Source: Capsicum annuum
Lineage: Eukaryota > Streptophyta > Magnoliopsida > Solanales > Solanaceae
Reading direction: 5' to 3'
DNA: 64,000 bases
NCBI RefSeq assembly: GCF_002878395.1
Contig: NC_061115.1
Location: 97,088,518 to 97,152,517, forward strand
Below, one piece after another: positions 47,990-57,939 of this stretch. The notes under the pieces are model-generated. The model made no database searches and was not told the DNA's origin. It saw nothing but the letters and a program-made list of their open reading frames with translations. Position 1 is the stretch's first letter. The number at the start of each line of letters is the position of its first letter. The position numbers were made by a program, and so were the translations under genes.

Positions 47990-48500
47990 GATTTGAAAAT
48001 ACTTTGCACCAAAGTACTTCCCTTTGCTGAATTAAGCAACCTAATACCCAATCTAGCCAGACAATGCACATCACGAGCAACTCTTTCTTACCTTTCTCTA
48101 CATGAGCAATACTACCCATAGACAATTTACTACGGGTATTTACCACTACATTGGCCTTTCTCGGGTGATACAACACACTCATATCATAGTTTTTTAACAA
48201 CTGTAACCACCTTCTCTACCTAAGATTCAACTCCCTCTAAGTAAACATATACTGCAGGCTCTTATGATCAGTAAACACTATAAATATAGTGTCTCTAGAT
48301 TTTCAAAGCAAAGACCACAACAACTAAATCAAGATCATGGGTTGGGTAATTCTTCTCATGCGGCTTTAACTGTCTAGAGGTATATGCTCTAACCTTACCC
48401 CTTTGCTCATAATATACCACAAAATTTTCTGTACCATCAGGCAAAGTCAACACAGGGGCAGAAGTAAGTCGAGTCTTTAACTCTTGCAAACTCTTCTCAT
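47990..48500 (-). pseudogene. RNase H pseudogene of E8
   Basis: Frame 48295-48609 reads [22 protein letters not shown]: the CDASxxGLGCVLM segment has been deleted between YY and Q, removing the first catalytic Asp. [20 protein letters not shown] follows. The C-terminal half is in frame 47982-48200, with YHPRKANVVVNTRSKLSMGS, where the family has VADALSRL, so the last catalytic Asp is Asn. Confidence 0.78.
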
Positions 48501-49400
48501 AGGAATATGACCACTGGAACTTAACTTTCTTTTGGGTCAATCGAGTCATGGGATAGGCAATAGAGGAGAAACCTTCAACAAAACGGCAGTAGTAGCCCCC
48601 TAGACCCAAGAAACTTCTAATATCAGATAGAGAGATAGGTCTAGGCTAATTTCTTATAGCTTTTGTCTTTTGAGGATCAACTCTAATACCTTCGACTGAA
48701 ACAATATGACCCAGAAAGGCTACAAACCTTAGCCAAAATTCACATTTACTGAATTTGGCAAACAACTAATGATCTCTAAGAGTTTGCAAGACAATCCTAA
48801 GGTGATATGCATAGTCATTCTCACTGCAGAAGTACACAAGAATGTCATCTACGAACACTATGATAAATATATCAAGATATTGCTTGAACACTCGATTCAT
48901 GAGGTCCATAAAAGCTACTGAGGCATTGGTCAGTCCGCAAGACATGACTAGAAACTCAAAGTGACCATAGCGGGTTCGGAAAGTTGTCTTTGGAATATCA
49001 CATTCCCTCATTTTAAGTTGATGATAGCCGAATCTAAGGTCTATCTTGGAGAAATAACTTGCACCTTGCAACTGATCAAAAAGGTCATCAATTATCGAAA
49101 AAGGATACTTATTTTTGACTGTGACCTTATGAAGATGATAATAGTCAATGCATATATGCAAAGAACCATCTTTCTTTCACACAAAGAGAATAGGTACGGC
49201 CTAAGAAGAAATATTTGGCCTTATGAAACCTTTGTCTAAAAGATCTTTGAGTTGCTCTTTCAACTCCATAATGTCTGCAGGTGCCATATGGTATGGTAAA
49301 ATAAAAATGGGACGAGTGTCAGGAAAAAGGTCAATCTAGAACTCTATCTCTCTATCGAGAGGTACCCCTGGGAGATCTTTCAGAAAAACATCAGGAATCT
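48501..49400 (-). pseudogene. Reverse transcriptase pseudogene of E8
   Basis: Frame 48766-49161 reads [43 protein letters not shown]-like [11 protein letters not shown] and an intact catalytic FVDDILVYF. The fingers (49165-49400) are broken, with a stop in the SPWGAP region. The thumb (48500-48640) has [17 protein letters not shown]. This is the only element of the E2/E4/E8/E9 set with an unchanged YxDD-type box. Confidence 0.84.
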
Positions 49401-49489
49401 CATTATCAATATCGACTAACTAAATAGTGGGAGCCTCAGACTTAGTATCTTTGACTATAACTAGGTGATGTGATAGATGCAACCCTTAG

Positions 49490-49900
49490 ATATTAGCCTT
49501 TTAGATTTGAGATAGAAGATAAAATGACTCTTGGGAGATATTGAAATCTTGGTCAACTCAAAAACTGGTTCATCAGGGAGCTGAAACTTGACCACGTAGG
49601 TATGAGTGCCTATACATTTATAAATAGAATGATGCTAATCCATAGCTAGAATAAGGTCAAAATCCACCATGTCAAACTCTATCAAATCAGCAAGTATGAC
49701 TTGATGAAGTACAGTAACCAGACAATCTATATGTACTTGTTTAGCAACAACTCATTTCCCTCCAGGTGTAGAAACTAGGAAAGGCTCAGGAATCTTTTTA
49801 GGACTCATTTTGAATTTCACAACTACAAGTGGGGTCACATAAAAGAGACTTGACCCAGGGTCCAATAATAGATAAACATTAAGACAAAAGACATGGAGCA
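49490..49900 (-). pseudogene. Aspartic protease pseudogene of E8
   Basis: LLLDPGSSLFYVTPLVVVKF is intact near 49820-49870, so the nucleophile Asp remains. Further on, VDFDLILAMD-like sequence appears near 49640-49670 but in broken frames. It lies between gag and RT as expected. Confidence 0.72.
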
Positions 49901-49959
49901 TACCAGTAATAACATCAGGAGAAACCTCTTGCTTCTGACAGGATGGTAAGGCATAGAAT

Positions 49960-51133
49960 CTATTCTGGCACTGACCGCTAGTAGTACTAGATGAAGCACC
50001 CTGAATAGGGGCGGGACAAGGGACAACAACTGGTGCACTAGTAGTTTGTGCCTGAGGTTGGGCATCTCTGTTCCCCTACCTAGCATGCAGACAACCTCTA
50101 AGTCTGTGGCCCTTCTTACAACAACCAAAACAACCACTCAAATCTATGAAACACTCATTGGGATGATCCCTACCACACTTAGCATAAGGAGGTTAACGGG
50201 GCCTATTACAAATACTGTTCTACAACCTACGCATAAAAGACCTGCTCCCTTGCTCCTGCCTACCTCTAGGCATAGGAGCACTAGCTGATGAAGGCGCTGG
50301 AATAGACAGACGTCTCTAAAACTGAGGGTGGTTCCCTTTATGAAACCTAGGCTGACTATACTCATGCTGCTCAGATCTAGCCCTCTTGTTATCTCTCACT
50401 CTATCTCTTTGTTTTATCTTATCTACCTCTATCTATTGTGCATACGCCATCAACCTAGCCAGATCTATATCCTTATGTAGCATTGTAGTTCTACACTCTT
50501 TCAGCACTAAACCGAAAACACCATTCACAAATTTACTCATACTAGCTCGAGTGTCTGAAATCAAATCAGGAGCATATTGGCCAACTGGTTGAACTTTAAG
50601 TAGTACTCCTTAACAGTCAAGGAGCCCTGCCTCAAGTCCATAAACTCCTCAATCTTTGCTTCTCTCATCTCAAGTAGAAAGAACTTGTCCAAGAATGCAT
50701 CTTAGAACACCTACCAAGTCATAAGAGTAGCATCCTCACCTCTATCCTTCCTCCACGATACAACCCAGTCAAAAGATACGTCTTTCAACATATAAGATGC
50801 CAACTCAACATTTTCTTCCTTAGAAATATGCAGCACATGCATGATCTTTCTAACCTCATCAAGGTACAACTGTGGGTCCTCACCTGCCTTGGACCCATAA
50901 AACTCTAGCGAATTCATCCGCATAAAATCATGAATCCTAGAAGCAACTATATCACCTCCCTGCTGATTTACAAGTATGGCCTAGTTATTGGCCCAAACAT
51001 TAGCAATGACTGCTTGGGCTAATGCCTGAAAGGATGCCCAAAATTTAGCATGAGACACTGTCTCATTCAAGAGATCAACGGGCTAGGGTTTATCATTATC
51101 GTTTTTACGGGCATCCACTCTTAGGAGAGGTAT
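49960..51133 (-). pseudogene. Gag pseudogene of E8
   Basis: The position of the start codon (51133-51131) reads ATA where E9 has ATG, so the start is lost. Frame 50711-50923 has MNSLEFYGSKAGEDPQLYLDE and LASYMLKDVSFDWV. The zinc knuckle at about 50090-50135 reads CFGCCKKGHRLRGC, a complete C-x2-C-x4-H-x4-C. Stops and frameshifts occur between. Confidence 0.8.
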
Positions 51134-51328
51134 TTTCTGAAATAGAAGAGCATGAATTAATAGGTAAGAGGGACAACTGTAGGCATGATTAAATCTAAAA
51201 CAAAGAAATAACTTTTTCCTATAACGTCTTATAGCCTCTTACTCATAAATGTGGCACGCAACACACCGATGATCAAAACTCTACTCAACATGGCTTGTCA
51301 AACTCCCTAAGAATCCCTTAAAAACTTA

Positions 51329-51342
51329 GGCTCTGATACGAA
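51329..51342 (-). other. Primer binding site of E8 (tRNA-iMet)
   Basis: The minus strand reads CGTATCAGAGCC, one or two changes from TGGTATCAGAGCC; it lies 4 bp from the LTR. Confidence 0.82.
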
Positions 51343-51385
51343 GTTTGTAACGACCCAAAATCACCTCCTGGGTTATCACACGGTG

Positions 51386-51409
51386 CTTAGGGCTACATGT
51401 AGCCCCAAG
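51386..51409 (-). other. Conserved U5 hairpin, E8 5' LTR
   Basis: Contains the perfect 16-bp palindrome GGGCTACATGTAGCCC; with flanks an 11-bp stem on the minus strand with one G-U pair. Confidence 0.75.
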
Positions 51410-51858
51410 CTAACCCTTTAAGCCTATCACTTCTCATAATAACTCATTCAAGAAGGAATATACAAAATATTTGCAATGTCATATCAAATGAAAAGAAAGA
51501 CAAAGTTAATACTCAATCCAAACGACCACAATACTAGAAATCTCAACACAACCACAGCATAATAACTAGTCTAACAAAGCCTTTACTACTCCATGAACTA
51601 AAGGGCAGTTGGGACAGGTCCCCAACTGACTAAAACTGAACTAAAAGTAATGACATAACCACTCAAGTATTGAAATATCTGAAGATATTCCCTCAAACCA
51701 CGAGGACTCACCACTAGAGAAATGTAAATAAAAGGTACTTGGGAATCACAGACAAGGCTGGGACTAAGCACCTGAACCTACATTATGAGACAATGTAGCA
51801 CGTAGACGTATATGTGGATCAGCACTTGGGAATGTACCGAGTATGTGGGGTGTATGCA

Positions 51859-51866
51859 TTTATATA
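51859..51866 (-). promoter_or_regulatory. TATA box of E8 5' LTR
   Basis: TATATAAA on the minus strand, followed by TGCATACACC; same sequence at 44522-44529 in the partner LTR. Confidence 0.55.
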
Positions 51867-53499
51867 AAAACAGTATCAATACTCTTCAATTAAATCATGC
51901 ATGCAATTTGGAATGTCTCACATGGCTTGAATAAGTCAAAATGTAAAGCTCATAAATCATGTAGAATGAAGCATGTAACATAAATCTCATGAGTCATTAT
52001 ATTTTATCTTTAAAAATCTGTACTCTTCTCTTTTTCTCATTACTCATAGGCTGAAGGAAAATTTAAACAATACTTTCAACTCATGTATATATCTCATAGG
52101 GAGTAAAACTTCTTTAATGCTCAAGAACTTATAACTCTTTTGAAATCAAACACTTCGAACACAAAATCATAAGACTTTGGTTTAAAAACTGATGATCAAT
52201 TCATAATAGTAGAGAAAACTACTTTCTTCTTTGGAAAATACTCAAAGGAAATTCTTTCACTTTAGAAAATATCTCATCGCAAAGCTTTAGGGAAAAATAT
52301 TCTATCACAATGGAAAAAACTTTAGTTTAGGGAGGTTCTCTTAACCGACATAAACCATGTGAGCTACATAGAGTCTAATGTATTGTCCTCCTAAGGAAGA
52401 AACCTCACGTTGGGGAGAGGCGTCATACTCTTCCCAAGGAGTATAACCTCAACTCAGTGATCACTTATCTCGGCCTTGGGCCCAATCATCTTAGCCTTAG
52501 GCCCAAAATCTCAAACCTATGATGGCACGTAGTTCTGGGGTAAGAAAACGTGCAAACTTACCCTACTCAGTGATAAATACTACTCCCTTTAGTTTATCTC
52601 GCTCATCTCATGGAAATCAACTTTCAAAATAATCTTATGGTTCATAAGAACCCAATAATCAAATCTGTAATCTTATGTGGTAGAGTAGATTTTAGAACTC
52701 TATAACCATTAGGTCAAATCATTTCTAAATAATCTCAAAATACTCAAATCATAAGTACTTATAGCATAATAGTTCATAAAATTGCAAGTCTTAAGTAGGG
52801 CGTAATGACCCATAATTCAATCTCAAGTTAAAACTCATCATAATGCATAATATATAGCATATAGATTCATAATTCATGTAGAAATCTGGAAGTTACAGCC
52901 ATTTGTCTCAAAATATCAACATACTCAAATACTTCAATTTATAGAACATTGAAACTCTTAAATTCTCAAGGAGTAACAACATAGGGTATAAACCCTTCTT
53001 GAATTTCATAAGAAAACATGAAAAATCATGCTATTTGACTTTCAATTCATGGGAAATATCAAGATATTGCAGTCAATAACAATGGGTGAAAAACCCTAAT
53101 TCAATATCATGTAAAATCTCATAGATTGTAGAAAATTATAGTTTAAATAAGCCTTTAGGCACAAGGGTAAAAGGATTACCCTTGTTCAAAACTCCACATA
53201 CCTTAGATTATAAAATTGGATGAACAAGTTTGCTTCAAACTATTTCTCTTATTCTTGAGAAAGGGTTCTTAAAACCCTTGAACTTGAGGAACTTAAATCT
53301 CAACTCAATTTGTTGAATCTATGGTGAGTTCTTAGATTTATTAGAGAAGGCTTTTAGATTTGATCTTGAGTGAGAAACCCTAAATCTCTTGTGTTTTGGA
53401 TGATGAATAAAGTCATTTTCTTCATTTAGAATATATTTGGTTGATAAAAGAGTGGAAAGATTGAAGAGTCCCTTTGAAAAATGACTTAGAATACTGAAT

Positions 53500-53850
53500 G
53501 AGGGCTACGACCGTCGGAGCAATGGTCGTCACTAGCCTGACGGTCTATCGGATCGTCCATCGCATGCTGGTCAGAAAAAGGACATATTTCCTCGATGTGA
53601 CAGTCGAAGCAACCATCCATCGCTGTCTTGACGGTCCATTGGATTATCTGTCATACAATGGCCAGGATGAGACCACACTATCTCAGTGGCGACGATCTTA
53701 GCAACAGTCCATCGCAGCATTGATGGTTCATCATCCTGACTATTGCACTTGGGCCAGAAAAGAGAGTTACTACCTTGGTTCGGATAGACCAAACAATGGT
53801 CCGTTGCAGACTCAACGGTCCGTTGGATTGTTAGTCACACCTGGGCGATT
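53500..53850 (-). repeat. GACGGTCCATCG-type repeat block in E8 U3
   Basis: Words such as GACGGTCCATTGGATTATC, GACGGTCTATCGGATCGTC and CCATCGCA recur five to six times, alternating with ACAGTCG/CGACCGTC phrases. It is clearly richer in G and C than the rest of the LTR. Most of the block is missing from the partner LTR near 45965. The frames at 53498-53792 are chance. Confidence 0.7.
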
Positions 53851-54921
53851 CCGATAACTCTCAGTAAAACAGCCATAACTTCTCACCCTGATACTGGATT
53901 TGGACAAAATTAGTATTGTTTGAAAGCTAATTCAACTCTCTACATGACAAAAAAATTCAAATTTATAAAAATTCTATATGGTTTAAACACCAATCACTTG
54001 GGAAGTCTCTTCTTAATATTTTGGGGCTAAAATTACACTTCACTTAACACACTCAAGACTTAAACTACAAGGGAACTTTGTGGGGTCTTGTAGATATATG
54101 AATGAGTAAAGGGATATACAAAGATAAATAATGAAATAATAAGGAAACCAAAACTAACCTAACTAGGCATCCGTAAGCCCGTCAGGCACACTAAAGAGCA
54201 CAACTAACCCAACTGTGCCCCCATAAGCTGGTGGGACACACAAGAAGTATTTATAGAAAATAAGAATAAATAATCCATAATTGAACAAGTTCCAAGAAAA
54301 CCACAGTAGTCGTCCAATATGCACCAGGCTTGAATCGACACCAATGGGTAGTAATGAGAGGCCGGATACAAGGCTAGCACCGGCAGTGTTGGATAATAAC
54401 ACTAGGCCATATGCTGGATTCAAACTAAAAAATAGTAGGTAATAAAAAAAGGCCACATATATGATATACAACACAACTAACAATCAAATGTCAGACTCGA
54501 ATCAAAACTTTGAGAAATCATAACTCTCAGATCAACAATAATCAGTTCTAGAACTCCAAACTCATCAAAATCCAATGTCGAAATCGAACCAAAAATTATA
54601 GTAATCATACAAAATGTAAAATTAAAACACAAATAATACCATAACCGATGCCACAATGTGCCAAATTTCATAATGAATGTCAAAAATAAAGTGTATGCTA
54701 ATCCTAAATTGTAGTTAAAATACATTTAAATTCATGAAACTTAACTAAAAAGAGATGATTCAAAGGTTTCACAACTTAAATACCACATCTTAAGCTCATA
54801 AATTCCATATTATATTAAAAGATAATGGAACCAAAATTTACTAGAACAGGGTTCCAACAGGATAAATAAGGCCTGATACCTATATCAAATGATACGAAAA
54901 CTACAACTACCTATTCAAAAC

Positions 54922-54939
54922 TGGCATAATATAACACAA
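54922..54939. repeat. SINE target duplication, left copy
   Basis: TGGCATAATATAACACAA, repeated exactly at 55059-55076. An 18-bp perfect duplication is typical of L1-type (target-primed) insertion. Confidence 0.92.
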
Positions 54940-55058
54940 CAACAACAACAACAACAAACCCAGTGTATTCCCACCTAGTGGGGTCTGGGAGGGTAAGATG
55001 TACGCAGTCCATACCTCTACCTCTGATGAAGTAGAAAGGCTGTTTCCGATAGACCCCC
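54940..55058 (-). mobile_element. TS/Au-type SINE, 5'-truncated, minus strand
   Basis: Read on the minus strand it starts GGGGGTCTATCGGAAACAGC, passes through TACCCTCCCAGACCCCAC and CACTGGG and ends in (TTG)n. This is the 3' part of the TS/Au SINE family known from tobacco and other plants. At 119 bp it lacks the tRNA-derived promoter of the full element (about 200 bp). Perfect 18-bp duplications flank it, so it is a fairly recent insertion into E7. The minus-strand frame 54907-55095 spans it by chance. Confidence 0.92.
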
Positions 55059-55344
55059 TGGCATAATATAACACAATTACTGTAAATAAGCTCAATCTAA
55101 AGATAGGGTAAACTTAGCCTACCTGAACACCAAAGCTATAACCCTATCTGAAAACCTCCAAATTGTGCTCTACTAGAACCCAAGCTTGAAAAACTTGATG
55201 TGGATAATTATTTTATTCCTCGAATTGGGCCTAAACAACTTTAATAAACTAATGTATTATCTTCTTTTTCATGTAGTGAGACACTTTTTCTGACCTCTCT
55301 CTATCTACTAGATATAGACGGCCTATGCTAGTCTGGGCCTGTAC

Positions 55345-55615
55345 TTTTATCTCAATTTATGTGACACAAATATAATTTTGATAACCAATTATTAAAATAA
55401 TTTAAGCTTTTAATTTTGTGATTTATAATACTTTTTCTTCTATTCCAATTTAAGTGAAACTGATATAATTTCGAGAGTTGGTCAAATATTTTATATCATT
55501 TAAATTTTTTTTAGTTACTAATTATGTGATTTATAATATCTTTTCCATAATTTTTCAATAGGATATGAATACTCTCTCCGTCCCATTTTATATGGCACAA
55601 ATAAAATTTTGACAA

Positions 55616-55686
<71 letters not shown>

Positions 55687-56960
55687 TAGATAGATATATT
55701 AAGTACCTAATTATTGTAATTTACAATACATTTTATCTCATTTTCAAATAATGTATGTTACTTTATGTCTTCCTCTATCTCATCTCAAGTTATATGAACT
55801 AATATAGTTTTGATAATCAACCAAAGTTTTTATGTTAACCTATCATTTTTGTTTTATCTATTTTACCTTTTCTTATAAAATATTGTTAATTTTTTAATGT
55901 TTAGATAATTATAATAATTAATTAGGGGTGATATAGTAAAATTACGATTAAGGAGACATGTCTTAAATGTCTTTTAATAACTAATTAGAAGCGATATAAA
56001 AAAATTACTATACAAGATACTTGTAGAAAAAATTTAAGTGTGTCTCATATAAGACATCATGTTAGTTTAAAATATCATGAGATAATTTATCATTTTATGT
56101 CTATTTTAACTTTTTTATTAAAATTATTTTTTTTAGTACTTTAATGACTCATAATAATTAATTAGAAGTAATATAGTAAAATCATAGTTGAAGCAACTGA
56201 AATAGAGATGTCAGAAATGTCTATTTCACTTGTTTGGATTAAATAATATTAATTTTCTAATATGCAAATGACTTATAATAATTAACAAGGGGTTATACAG
56301 TAAAATCAAGATTAAAGCAGCTAAAGTAGGCAACACAAGCAAACATGTCGAACTGGTTCTTCGGCTATGAAACTTACTTTATGTCTTCCTCTGTCCTATC
56401 CCAATTTATGTGGCACTAATATAATTTCGATAGTTAACCAATTTTCTTATGTTGACATATCATTTTGTGTCTATTTAACCATTTTTATGAAATATTATAA
56501 ATTTTTTAATGCTTAGATGACCATAATATTTAATTAATGGTGATATAGAAAAATCACGATTGAAGCAGCAAAGCAGATATGTCTTAAATGACTTATAATA
56601 ACTAATTAGAAGCGATATAGCAAAATTATTTTTAAAATACTTGTGGAAAAAACTTCAGTGGGTCTCATATAAGATGTCAAGTTAATTTAATATTTTATGT
56701 CTATTTTACTATTTTTATTAAATATTATTAATTTTCTAACCCTTAAATGACTTGTAATAAATAATTAGGGGTGATATAGTAAAATTAGGGTTGAAGCAGC
56801 TGAAGGAGACATGTCAGAAATGTCAATTTACTTGTTTTATTAAATATTATCAATCTTTTAATATGTAAATGACTTATAATAATTAATTATGGGCGATACA
56901 GTAAAATCACGACTGAAGTAGCTACAATAGGAAGCACAAGCATGCATATCGACTTGTTGC
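55345..56960. repeat. Decayed array of related AT-rich repeats with Stowaway-like ends
   Basis: The phrase TCxCAATTTATGTGGCAC or variants occur near 55350, 55445, 55583, 55780 and 56400, each followed by ATATAATTTTGATA. Other shared phrases are TTAATTAGGGGTGATATAGTAAAATTAC (near 55918, 56160, 56280, 56530, 56763, 56890) and AGACATGTCxxAAATGTC. The CTCTCCGTCCCATTTTATA at 55574 resembles a Stowaway/Mariner MITE terminus. Together they look like several copies of one repeat in tandem with divergence and indels. No protein is encoded. Confidence 0.6.
55619..55697. repeat. Compound TA/GA/GATA microsatellite
   Basis: A TA run of about 36 bp (55620-55656), then GA about 12 units, then GATA. It begins directly inside a repeat with a Stowaway-like end. 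Confidence 0.95.
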
Positions 56961-57704
56961 CTACTTCAGCTGGTGAATTCCCTTTAATAAGATAGTAATA
57001 ATATATGTTTGTTGGTTAGTTATATGTGAGCATCTTTTCCATTACTAAACCTAAATGTGTTCCCATCATTATTTAGGCATAGTAAGGCATCAAATGCCCA
57101 TCTACCAAATAAAAAGTAATGACACACACTATTAGATATAATGGTGTACCTCTTCCTCCACTTCCACGTGGAGTAGAGGTTGTAACAACCTTTATTTATC
57201 TAATTCTGTATATACTCGGATAGTGTATAATTTTGTGGTAAAATAAATATAACATTTTGAATATACCATAATTATTAAAAAAATATTTCTAATAAAACCT
57301 TCATTATACAATAGTAATATTTTAATATATCTAGATTTCTATCTCTACTTGTATATTAATAAGTTATAAAACTATTATAAAGTAATATAGATATATTATA
57401 ACTAAAAATTCTTATACAAATTAAAAACATTTTAGAAAGGTGGTAAATTATATTTCTACCAAATACTAAATTCGATCAAATATTTTACAATATATTTACT
57501 ATCACAAAAATTCTCAAATGAACCATTTGAAAACCAAACTGTCAGTCCAACAAGTCATAAATACCTTGGGGAAATTATAGAAATGCTTTGAACATTAAAA
57601 ATGTGTGAAAGCTCAAAAATGTATATGAAAGTCATTACAACATTCACTACAAAAAGGACTTTCATCTACGAAAGTAAAGGATAAAAATATATATCAAGGG
57701 TTAA
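56961..57704. other. AT-rich non-coding stretch
   Basis: No coding frame is seen. A small inverted repeat CTCCAC-TTCCAC-GTGGAG lies at about 57158-57175. CACTACAAAAAGG near 57650 resembles a CACTA transposon end, but no partner was found. Confidence 0.4.
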
Positions 57705-57930
57705 ACGGGTAGGGATACTGGGTCAACATATCACATCCCGTCTCCCAGGTAGCCTCCTCCATTGTTTGGTGATGCAACTAAACCTTAACTACTAAATCAC
57801 CCAAACTTGATCTAATAACTCATGAAGCAAATCTTTGCCATTAGGCCTAGCCTCAGAAGTCTCAAACCAACCAATAGGATAGCAATATCACCTACCAAAA
57901 AATTGATATAACATGGTTTCATGGCACTTT
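57705..57930 (-). pseudogene. Integrase 3'-end remnant of another gypsy element
   Basis: Minus-strand reading from about 57900 gives PIGWFETSEARPNGKDLLHE and LLDQVWVI, then passes without the expected 100 or more residues to MEEATWETGCDMLTQYPY. The first part is the integrase core end and the second the close of the chromodomain tail. An internal deletion of about 0.3-0.4 kb joined them. The WFETSEARP..DLL wording differs from E2/E4/E8/E9, so it belongs to a different family. It is cut off at about 57930 by the start of E10. Confidence 0.7.
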
Positions 57931-57939
57931 CAATTCTTT

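Larger units (their letters stand above)
34976..54092 (-). mobile_element. E8: chromovirus-like Ty3/gypsy element, minus strand
   Basis: E8 has a 3' LTR in two parts (34976-35101 and 44129-46329), gag-pol remnants (46560-51133), a primer site (51329-51342) and a 5' LTR (51346-54092). E9 is inserted 126 bp into the 3' LTR. It keeps an intact RT FVDD box, an intact protease LLDPGSS and an intact gag zinc knuckle, but has lost its gag start codon, an RNase H segment and several frames. The flanks ATTAT and GATAT are a poor match for a duplication. It is related to E9 in both LTR and protein. Confidence 0.87.
51346..54092 (-). repeat. 5' LTR of E8
   Basis: Starts TGTAACGACCC, 2747 bp. Holds the U5 hairpin (51386-51409), a TATA box (51859-51866) and a GC-richer repeat block (53500-53850). 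The outer end reads GGGGTCTTGTA. Confidence 0.87.
54093..55350 (-). mobile_element. E7 LTR, second part
   Basis: Resumes after E8. It contains phrases such as GCAAGCCCGTCAGGCAC-like text near 54170, GGCTTGAATCGACACCAATGGG (54328) and AGGCCGGATACAAGG (54360), which I recognise as usual in Del/Tekay-type Solanaceae LTRs. The outer end is unclear and merges with AT-rich repeats near 55350. A SINE is inserted at 54940. The minus-strand frames 54163-54725 are not genes. Confidence 0.6.

Noticed and set aside
54163..54725. Two minus-strand frames of 106 and 82 residues with many hydrophobic residues
   Set aside because: They are within the E7 LTR, which is non-coding in this element type, and the composition follows the AT-rich DNA.
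57645..57665. CACTACAAAAAGG as a CACTA transposon end
   Set aside because: No inverted partner, 3-bp duplication or transposase sequence was found nearby; a short match is expected by chance.
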